Positions 6,508 to 11,835 of a DNA stretch of 12,841 bases are shown here, piece after piece. The stretch is from the NCBI GenBank assembly GCA_029260675.1, contig JAJDCV010000090.1, positions 1 through 12,841 on the forward strand. The letters run 5' to 3'. Position 1 is the stretch's first letter, and each line of letters begins with the position of its first letter. This DNA comes from Phycisphaeraceae bacterium. GTDB lineage: Bacteria; Planctomycetota; Phycisphaerae; Phycisphaerales; Phycisphaeraceae. A model generated the notes under the pieces. It saw only the letters and a program-made list of their open reading frames with translations. It had not been told where the DNA came from and ran no database searches. A program made the position numbers and the translations under genes.

Positions 6508-7545
6508 TCAGTAGATTTCACCGCAGCGTTCGGCCGTGACGGCGGGGCGGCTCAAGGCAACATGCAGCAGGTGGGCCAGGTCTTTGTGGGCGTTTGATGG
6601 CGAAAGTGCCAGCCCCGCCTCCCCGCCGGTCAGCTCACCCGCCGGGCCGTTGGCCGAAGCGATGACCGGCACACCCAGACCCAACGCCCAACGCAGACTC
6701 AAGCCCCCGGCATCCACGTCCAGCGCCAGCGCAGCATCGCATCCATGCAAGATCAACCACGGACAATGCATCCGGGCATCTTGTACGACGCGGTGGCCCG
6801 CCGACTGATCCGCCAGGAACAGCTGGGCACGCCGACGGTTCAGTTGGTCCGGGTGCATCAGCAGTGTGATCGTCTGGGGGTTGCCCCGGCCGTCGCTGAG
6901 CGACGCACCGGCCAGGACGGCGATGGCCGCCGCCTGCGCCGCGTCGACCTGGGACGGGTGATCGCTTAACAGCGCAACCACTCGCCGGCTTGGATCACAC
7001 GCCCCCCAATCGTTGCGGAGATCATCGGTCGACGGTGGGGGAGCCGGCGGGTGTTCAGTGAATACACTGAGCGTTGAATCAACCTCTGCGCGGATGCCGG
7101 CTGTGCCCAGGCGGTTGCGCAGCGTGTCCGTGCAAACGTGTACCCGTATCGGGCCGGCGCGGCGATTGTCGATCATCCGCCTGAGGTGTTTGAGTTTCGA
7201 TGGGGTGGGTGTGTGAACCAGCGACAGCCGTATCGGCGCTTGACTGAACGCGGCCACGGCCGCTTGCAGCGCGTCGACCGACCAGCAGTACGCGGCACTA
7301 AAGCGAGGCTGCGTGTGCAGCCAGTCTTTGATCTTGCGCTGCCCGAGGTAGGCCTTGCCGAACGGGACGCGGATCCGGTGTGTATCCCCAATGCCGGCCT
7401 GACGCGCCAGGTTCTGTAGCGGTTGCCCCCCAAGCAGCAGGAGCCGGTCGCCGTTGGGGGTTGCATGGATAGACCGGTGAATGATTGACATCACCGCGGG
7501 GCATGCCTGTGAACTGTCGGCGTCGATCAGGTGGAGGGTCGGCAT
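6508..7545 (-). CDS. Glycosyltransferase-like protein, GT-B fold, degenerate
   Basis: From the ATG at 7545 the protein has 345 residues. The N-terminal part begins MPTLHLIDADSSQ. The C-terminal part contains GGLSLRWALGLGVPVIAS (280-297) followed by NGPAGELTGGEAGLALSP, in the place where family 4 glycosyltransferases have the EAMAxGxPVIAS block, the nucleotide-sugar donor site. The usual EX7E glutamates are not both present: Asp residues at 276 and 278 precede the block, and Glu304 follows it. Either the donor site is altered or the protein has lost catalysis. An open frame extends back to 7641 across the end of the preceding lipoprotein gene, but I prefer 7545, 43 bases after that stop, because family-like sequence starts there. 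No good ribosome binding site is visible. Membership in the operon suggests envelope glycosylation, as inference. Confidence 0.6.
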   Translation of the reverse strand: MPTLHLIDADSSQACPAVMSIIHRSIHATPNGDRLLLLGGQPLQNLARQAGIGDTHRIRVPFGKAYLGQRKIKDWLHTQPRFSAAYCWSVDALQAAVAAFSQAPIRLSLVHTPTPSKLKHLRRMIDNRRAGPIRVHVCTDTLRNRLGTAGIRAEVDSTLSVFTEHPPAPPPSTDDLRNDWGACDPSRRVVALLSDHPSQVDAAQAAAIAVLAGASLSDGRGNPQTITLLMHPDQLNRRRAQLFLADQSAGHRVVQDARMHCPWLILHGCDAALALDVDAGGLSLRWALGLGVPVIASANGPAGELTGGEAGLALSPSNAHKDLAHLLHVALSRPAVTAERCGEIY

Positions 7546-7588
7546 CGGCGGGGGGCTGCCCTGGGCGTGACAAGACTTACCGCTGCGG

Positions 7589-8284
7589 TCATTTAACAGA
7601 CGAATCTTCGGGCGGTACGTGATCGTAGAAGACCTGCGCAACTTCCAGGCCGATACGCTCGGCCAGGCTCCTCGCCAGCATGGAAGGCGCGTGCCTGCGG
7701 TTTGTGTCTATCGTCTGGTGTCTCAGTTCGATCGAAAAATTCAGGCCCGGCGGGGTGGCTTGCGGGTCGGTGTATTCCCCGGCCTTGGGGAACAGCCGGG
7801 CACCGGTCCCGGCGTCGATCACCTTCACCTCGACCATGGCCGTCGGGTGGTAGTACGCGCCGGCGACCTGCATACTCACCGAACGCACCAGCACGTGGAT
7901 GACCTGCTCGGCATGGAGGCGAGACCCAATCCGATCGATCGGCGTCGTCGGGTAGCGGTCGCCCAACCGCACCGCCAGCGCGGACAGATGGTCCTGGGAC
8001 ACGATCAACGGAGCTTCCAGCACCTGGTTTTCTTTCAGGTGATGCCCCACGTTCGCGCCGACCACAGCCGGGTAGTTCGGGTCGCCCAGCGCGTTGCGCG
8101 GGTCGTCGACAATCACCAGCGTCGGGACCAGCTCCAGGGTGTGAAGTGCTTTGACCTGATCGGGGCCGGCGATGACGTGCGCGAGGAACCCCGGCTCCTG
8201 GCAGCCCGCGACGGATAGCACAGCCAACAGAAGCGCCGCCAACCCGACGGGTCGGCCCGGTCTACTTGCGGTCTGCTGTTTCAA
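7589..8284 (-). CDS. Lipoprotein, second of two related lipoproteins
   Basis: This predicted 231-residue protein carries a type II signal peptide with lipobox LSVAGC (lipidated Cys28), so it should be anchored in a membrane facing the periplasm. The start is TTG at 8284, preceded by GAGGT 6 bases upstream. The TTGA overlap with the previous stop implies translational coupling. The mature part has alternating strands and helices: LVIVDDP, YPAVVGANVGHHL, RIGSRLHAEQVIHVLVRS, MVEVKVIDAGTGARLFP, and a C-terminal helix (LARSLAERIGLEVAQVFYDH). The order parallels the upstream lipoprotein, and the shape recalls the CsgG/LpoB-type fold of envelope accessory lipoproteins. That similarity is by eye. I recognise no named family. 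Confidence 0.75.
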   Translation of the reverse strand: MKQQTASRPGRPVGLAALLLAVLSVAGCQEPGFLAHVIAGPDQVKALHTLELVPTLVIVDDPRNALGDPNYPAVVGANVGHHLKENQVLEAPLIVSQDHLSALAVRLGDRYPTTPIDRIGSRLHAEQVIHVLVRSVSMQVAGAYYHPTAMVEVKVIDAGTGARLFPKAGEYTDPQATPPGLNFSIELRHQTIDTNRRHAPSMLARSLAERIGLEVAQVFYDHVPPEDSSVK

Positions 8285-8913
8285 TCATTGACCTCGATCT
8301 GGTGGTCGTAAAACAACCCGCCGCCCTTGCGGGCGAACAGCACCACCATCCCCAGCTGGATCGTTTCATCGTCCGCGTCGATGATCCCGACGCTGCTGGT
8401 TTCGGGGAACCGCACGGACACGGTGTTGTAGTAGACGAAGTTGTCGGGGTCCGGCGCGTCGGCGTCGATCACGCCCAGGTTCGCGGTGACCAGGCCCTGC
8501 CAGATGTGCGCGTTGCCCGGCTCGTGGGTCTGGTACTCGACCAGGTCGATCAGCACGATCTTGTCGACCCCCATCTTTTTGGCCAGGTCGCCGTAGCGCA
8601 TGTTCATCCAGTACGGGTTGGCGGCCTGAAACTTGAGGACCTGATCCGGGATGGTCGTGGTCACGCCGGGCACGTGATTCGCGATCCGCGCGGTGATGGT
8701 CTTGCAGATATGCAGCGGGGCGTCGGGGTAGCTGCTGAGCATGTGACTGTCCGCCGCGACCATCACGGCCAACCGCTGGTCCGCCAGCCCCAGGTACTCG
8801 GCTGTCACATCGACGGTCTGTGTTTCGGTCGGCCACGGCCCGCAGCCGGCCGACGACAGGCACACCGATGCCAACATCAGCCACACATAAACCCGGCTCC
8901 TCTGACTTTTCAT
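8281..8913 (-). CDS. Lipoprotein, first of two related lipoproteins
   Basis: The protein has 210 residues from the ATG at 8913. A longer frame to 9009 exists, but this start has GGAG about 9 bases upstream and forms an ATGA overlap with the stop of the DUF2752 gene. The signal peptide ends in lipobox LSSAGC (Cys24). The mature sequence includes LAVMVAADSHML, YPDAPLHICKTITARI, FQAANPYWMNMRYGDLAKKMGVDKIVLIDLVEY, TANLGVIDADAPDPD and VSVRFPETS (quoted in parts). The blocks occur in the same order as in the following lipoprotein: hydrophobic strand, YP-motif helix, a helix followed by VIHVL- or KIVLI-type strand, then a VIDA strand. I infer an old duplication. The location is the periplasmic face of a membrane; the molecular function is unknown. 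Confidence 0.8.
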   Translation of the reverse strand: MKSQRSRVYVWLMLASVCLSSAGCGPWPTETQTVDVTAEYLGLADQRLAVMVAADSHMLSSYPDAPLHICKTITARIANHVPGVTTTIPDQVLKFQAANPYWMNMRYGDLAKKMGVDKIVLIDLVEYQTHEPGNAHIWQGLVTANLGVIDADAPDPDNFVYYNTVSVRFPETSSVGIIDADDETIQLGMVVLFARKGGGLFYDHQIEVND

Positions 8914-9392
8914 ACGCTGGCTCCGAACCACCCGGTGATGACTACGATCTTGTATCCCCATGCGATCAACAGCAGGGCCCCGGCGATGACCACGACCCTC
9001 GGCCGCCACAGCGCCGCGCCGATCGGCGCCAGGCTCATCCCCGTCATCAGCGCGTACCCCGAGAGCACCGCCGCCATCGCCGTGAGCAGCGCCAGCACCG
9101 CCCCGGCCGGTTGGTTGATGAATGAAGTAAGCAGATCCCCGTGGGCCGCGTAGCTGAAGCTGGTCGTCATCCCGCAGGTCGCACAGGGGATCCCGGATGT
9201 CCGCAGCAGCCCGCAGGCCGGCAAACCCATCGCCTCATGCGTCCCGACCCCGTTGGGGCTGGGTGTGAGCACAAAAGCAACCACCAGGACCGCGGCACTG
9301 GCGGCAAAAACCGCCAGCGCGGCCAGCCTGGAATCGCCTCCTGGCAAGGTCGCTGCGGCACGGGGAGCGGGCTTAGGCGGGATCGATGGCAT
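8910..9392 (-). CDS. DUF2752 family membrane protein
   Basis: The 160-residue protein has three hydrophobic segments at about 24-43, 96-115 and 131-153. The diagnostic block is LPACGLLRTSGIPCATCGMT, with Cys60, Cys70 and Cys73, followed by a helix and FINQPAGA; DUF2752 proteins share the C...TGxPCxxCGMT...G....NP order. The family is of unknown function, and the conserved cysteines, probably near the outer membrane leaflet, may be redox active or bind metal. It is the first gene of the minus-strand run and overlaps the next gene by ATGA. No ribosome binding site is evident before the ATG at 9392. TATCCT lies 6 bases upstream of that ATG, so a leaderless transcript is possible. Confidence 0.85.
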   Translation of the reverse strand: MPSIPPKPAPRAAATLPGGDSRLAALAVFAASAAVLVVAFVLTPSPNGVGTHEAMGLPACGLLRTSGIPCATCGMTTSFSYAAHGDLLTSFINQPAGAVLALLTAMAAVLSGYALMTGMSLAPIGAALWRPRVVVIAGALLLIAWGYKIVVITGWFGASV

Positions 9393-9446
9393 GACGCAAA
9401 GGATACCCCAGCGCGGGGGTGGGGCAAAACCCGGTAAGATACCCCG
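9393..9446. promoter_or_regulatory. Divergent promoter region between DUF2752 gene and pssA
   Basis: Only 54 bases separate two divergent start codons. On the minus strand TTGCCC and TATCCT are spaced by 16 bases, with TATCCT ending 6 bases before the DUF2752 start. On the plus strand TAAGAT (9435-9440) ends 6 bases before the pssA ATG. Neither start has a Shine-Dalgarno, so both messages may be leaderless. GATACCCC occurs twice in direct orientation (9402-9409 and 9438-9445), a possible shared control site. Confidence 0.4.
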
Positions 9447-10397
9447 ATGCCTTACCGATTAGTGGACCAGGAAGAGCAGCGGACCCGTGACGAGCACGGC
9501 CGCGACCCCCGGCGTGGCAAGCTGCCCGGCAGGGTGGCCCGGCGTGGGATCGCCGTGCTGCCGACGATGTTCACGTTGGCGAACCTGTTGTGCGGGTTTG
9601 GTTCGATCTTTTTCGCATCACGGGTGATGGCGGCGGGGGAGGCCCCGTTGCCGTTTGGCTGGTCCCCGCTGACGATGGCGGCGGCGTTTGTCTTCCTGGG
9701 CCTGGCGATGGACGGGCTGGACGGCCGGGTCGCCAAGCTCACCGACAGCGTCAGCGACTTAGGCGCGCAGCTGGATTCCATGGCCGACATGGTCACCTTC
9801 GGGGTCGCCCCGGCGTTTATGGTGGTTCAGTTGATCGGCGTGCGTGCGCCGTTTGTCTCGGAGTTTCAGCCCGGCGGGAACATCCTCTTCGACCGCCTGG
9901 CGATCGTGGTCGCCTGCATCTATATCGCTTGTGTCGCGTTACGGCTGGCGCGGTTCAACATCGAGGCGTCGGCACACTCGGGGGAGGCCTCGCACAGCCT
10001 GTTCAAGGGCCTGCCCTCGCCCGGCGCAGCGGGCACCGTCGCCAGCCTGATCCTGCTGCACCAGAGCTTCCTGGTGCATTACCCCCCGGACCACATGCTG
10101 GTCCGCGCCGCCGCCGTGGCGATGGTCTTCATCAGCCTGCTGGCCGCCCTGGCGATGGTCAGCCGATTCCGCTACGTCCACCTGATGAACCGCTACGTCC
10201 GCGGCCGGGCGCCGTTCGGCACGGTCGCAAAGGCCGTCATCATCGGGCTGCTGCTGGTCGTCCGCCTGCAGGAAACACTCGCCGCCGGTTTCGTGATCTA
10301 TGCCCTGTCCGCGCCGGGCGCCTGGGTGTACCGCCGAGCCATCCGCGCAAGGCGCGCACCGGTCAAGGATCACCCACGATCCGAAGAATTGCCGTAA
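9447..10397 (+). CDS. pssA: CDP-diacylglycerol--serine O-phosphatidyltransferase
   Basis: This membrane enzyme makes phosphatidylserine from CDP-diacylglycerol and serine, the precursor of phosphatidylethanolamine. The 316-residue protein has a basic N-terminus, then LPTMFTLANLLCGFGS, and the CDP-alcohol phosphotransferase signature: D89, D92, G93, A96, G106, D110 and D114 in MDGLDGRVAKLTD and SVSDLGAQLDSMAD, continued by MVTFGVAPA. The class II PssA hallmarks are clear, and further helices follow (RLARFNIEA, GLPSPGAAGT). The motif Arg (DGxxAR) is Lys97 here. The basic C-terminus ends in EELP. It is divergent from the DUF2752 operon and has no partner decarboxylase gene in the window. The start at 9447 lacks a Shine-Dalgarno, but the family-like N-terminus and no better ATG support it. 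Confidence 0.93.
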   Translation: MPYRLVDQEEQRTRDEHGRDPRRGKLPGRVARRGIAVLPTMFTLANLLCGFGSIFFASRVMAAGEAPLPFGWSPLTMAAAFVFLGLAMDGLDGRVAKLTDSVSDLGAQLDSMADMVTFGVAPAFMVVQLIGVRAPFVSEFQPGGNILFDRLAIVVACIYIACVALRLARFNIEASAHSGEASHSLFKGLPSPGAAGTVASLILLHQSFLVHYPPDHMLVRAAAVAMVFISLLAALAMVSRFRYVHLMNRYVRGRAPFGTVAKAVIIGLLLVVRLQETLAAGFVIYALSAPGAWVYRRAIRARRAPVKDHPRSEELP

Positions 10398-10439
10398 CGG
10401 GGCGCTCATAGACGGAAATCAGGGTATGCACGTTTAGCG

Positions 10440-10456
10440 GGCGATCGCAGATCGCC
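10440..10456. repeat. Hairpin containing the octamer GCGATCGC
   Basis: GGCGATC (10440-10446) and GATCGCC (10450-10456) form a perfect 7-bp stem around GCA, 42 bases after the pssA stop. The included GCGATCGC is the HIP1 octamer known from cyanobacteria; one copy may be chance. No T run follows, so it is not a standard terminator, though it may protect the 3' end of the pssA message. Confidence 0.45.
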
Positions 10457-10480
10457 GTGCCCGGTGAAGACAAATAGCAT

Positions 10481-10508
10481 GTATACAGGTGTACACCTTG
10501 CCGTATAC
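10481..10508. promoter_or_regulatory. Nested palindromes, possible operator
   Basis: AGGTGTACACCT (10487-10498) is a perfect 12-base palindrome, flanked by GTATAC at 10481-10486 and again at 10503-10508. Each is self-complementary. The region is between the 3' ends of two convergent genes, so an operator is not expected there; a protein-binding or structural role is possible. No ribosome binding site or gene start is nearby. Confidence 0.4.
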
Positions 10509-10540
10509 GAACAGGGGCCCGGCCGCGCCGGTCAAACGCA

Positions 10541-10602
10541 AAATCATATGAAGCAACCCGACCCTTCGCTACGCCCTGAGTCGGCGTAAGAGAATATGAT
10601 TT
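10541..10602. terminator. Large structured hairpin downstream of ptsH
   Basis: AAATCATAT (10541-10549) and ATATGATTT (10594-10602) are perfect inverted arms. Inside is a second hairpin, ACGCC/GGCGT (10571-10575 and 10583-10587) with a 7-base loop. Read on the minus strand, the structure lies 14 bases after the ptsH stop and is followed by a T-rich stretch (GATTTTGCGTTTG), so a terminator for the hpf-ptsN-ptsH messages is plausible. The long loop makes it unusual. Confidence 0.4.
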
Positions 10603-10616
10603 CCCGATCCCCGATC

Positions 10617-10889
10617 TCACTCCTCGTCAAACTTACTCTTGACCAGCTTCACCAGCGCCTCAACCGCGGTCTCGGCGTCGGGGCCCTCGGCGTTGATCGA
10701 TAGTTCTGATCCCTTCGGGGCCGCCAACATCATCAGCTGCATGATGCTCTTGCCGTCGACGGTCTGCCCGTCCTTGGTCACCTTGATGTCGCTGGTGAAC
10801 GAGCTGGCCGTATCGACGAACGACATCGCCGGCCGGGCGTGCAGGCCCAGCTTGTTGATGATCGTGACTTGCGTCGATGCGGAATCCAA
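10617..10889 (-). CDS. ptsH: Phosphocarrier protein HPr
   Basis: HPr receives phosphate from enzyme I and passes it to EIIA proteins; phosphorylation at the regulatory serine links it to control in many bacteria. The 90-residue protein has NKLGLHARPA with the active His17, and DGKSIMQLMML with Ser48 at the position of the HPr kinase target, then AAPKGSELSINAEG and a C-terminal helix. The length is typical. The start is TTG at 10889 with CGAGG about 6 bases upstream, and no ATG is available in frame. It lies 68 bases after the ptsN-type gene. HPr kinase and enzyme I genes are not visible in the window; the presence of Ser48 suggests that a kinase exists elsewhere. The identification is firm. 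Confidence 0.93.
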   Translation of the reverse strand: MDSASTQVTIINKLGLHARPAMSFVDTASSFTSDIKVTKDGQTVDGKSIMQLMMLAAPKGSELSINAEGPDAETAVEALVKLVKSKFDEE

Positions 10890-10957
10890 GGTCGTCCTCG
10901 GGCGGGGGGTGCGTATGGGGTGTTCGGGCGGGGATCGTTTGGGCGTCCTGCCCGCGG

Positions 10958-11431
10958 TCAGGCCAGTTGCTGGGTGTCCGCTTCGTGCAGCAGATCCTTG
11001 ATCGCGTCGGCGGTCGTCGCCTGCCGAAGGAACCGGCGGAAGTTGTCCTTCTGCAGGTTCGAGAAGATGTTCTCCATCGCCTGGAGGTGCGCATCGGGCT
11101 TGTCCACCGGCGAAAGCAGCAGCACCACCGAGTAAACCGGGGCCTTGTCCAGCGCGTTGAAGTCAACGCCCTGCTGGCTGACCCCGATCGCCGCGACCAT
11201 CTTCTTGATCTTCTCGTGCTTGACGTGGGGGACCGCGACCCCCTTGCCGAACCCGGTCGACCCGTGCTTCTCCCGGCCGATGATCTCTTTGACCAGGGTG
11301 TCACGCAGGTTCTTGGGGATCCCCTTGGCGCCCACGACCGCGTCAACCAGCTCGGCGATCACGTCGTCGCGGTCGGTGGCCTTGAGTTCGGGGACCAGGG
11401 CGTCGGTGAGTACAAAATCCAGCAGCTTCAT
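10958..11431 (-). CDS. ptsN: PTS EIIA component of the nitrogen-regulatory (PtsN) type
   Basis: EIIA-Ntr proteins take phosphate from HPr or NPr and regulate, for example, potassium uptake and nitrogen or carbon control, without transporting sugar. From the ATG at 11431 the protein has 157 residues, normal for the family. It shows the opening MKLLDFVLTDAL, REKHGSTGFGKGVAVPHVKHEKI with the phosphoryl-accepting His69, and SVVLLLSPVDKPDAHLQ, then NIFSNLQ. A longer frame to 11503 adds 24 Pro/Thr-rich residues and is not supported; the closest AAGGC sits before the ATG at 11431. It is between hpf (77 bases upstream) and ptsH. No EIIB or EIIC domain is attached or adjacent, which fits the regulatory rather than the transport type. 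Confidence 0.9.
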   Translation of the reverse strand: MKLLDFVLTDALVPELKATDRDDVIAELVDAVVGAKGIPKNLRDTLVKEIIGREKHGSTGFGKGVAVPHVKHEKIKKMVAAIGVSQQGVDFNALDKAPVYSVVLLLSPVDKPDAHLQAMENIFSNLQKDNFRRFLRQATTADAIKDLLHEADTQQLA

Positions 11432-11508
11432 CGGGTGGGCCTTTGTCTTGTGGGCAGCGGGTGTTTCCGGGGGGGTATCCGGGGGTGCTACCGTGGTGTG
11501 CAAGGGGG

Positions 11509-11820
11509 TTAGCGCTCGGGGTTGTGCTTGTGGTTCTTGACCTTCTGCTTATGGTCGGCCAGCTGCCGTTCCAGTTTGCTCTGGGTCTGATCGATCGTGG
11601 CGTACAGGTCGTCGCCCTGCGTCGTCGCGATAAACGGGTCGTGCCGACCGACGTGGGCGATCATCTCGATCTCAAACTGTGTGCCCTGGCCCTTGTCAGC
11701 GATGACCTCGACGGACTGGATGTGATCGAAAAACTTCGACAGCTTCCCGGCCTTGTCCAGCGCATACGCGCGGATCGGTTCGGTGATCTCCAGGTGCTTG
11801 CCGCTGACGATAATCTCCAT
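11509..11820 (-). CDS. hpf: Ribosome hibernation promoting factor, short form
   Basis: HPF binds the decoding site of the 30S subunit in stationary phase and helps form inactive 100S dimers. The 103-residue protein has the family sequence: MEIIVSGKHLEITEPIRAYA, then KLSKFFDHIQSVEV, FEIEMIAHVGRHD, DLYATIDQTQSKLERQL (in parts) and the basic tail DHKQKVKNHKHNP. It lacks the long C-terminal dimerisation domain, so it is the short form. GGAG stands 7 bases upstream of the ATG at 11820. The upstream DUF502 stop is only 15 bases before the start, so the two genes are probably cotranscribed. Confidence 0.94.
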   Translation of the reverse strand: MEIIVSGKHLEITEPIRAYALDKAGKLSKFFDHIQSVEVIADKGQGTQFEIEMIAHVGRHDPFIATTQGDDLYATIDQTQSKLERQLADHKQKVKNHKHNPER

Positions 11821-11835
11821 GTCGTTCTCCGTTGG

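Noticed and set aside
8266..9153. Plus-strand open frame of 295 codons
   Set aside because: It is antisense to both lipoprotein genes and part of the DUF2752 gene, is rich in Val, His, Asp and Arg, as shadow frames in GC-rich DNA are, and has no family resemblance.
9590..10411. Second plus-strand frame across pssA
   Set aside because: Its Gly/Arg/Pro-rich translation is the shifted reading of the pssA gene, whose own frame keeps the phosphotransferase motif.
10363..10620. Possible 85-codon minus-strand gene between pssA and ptsH
   Set aside because: It overlaps the pssA end and the ptsH stop, runs through the inverted-repeat cluster, has a GTG start with no ribosome binding site, and shows no domain.
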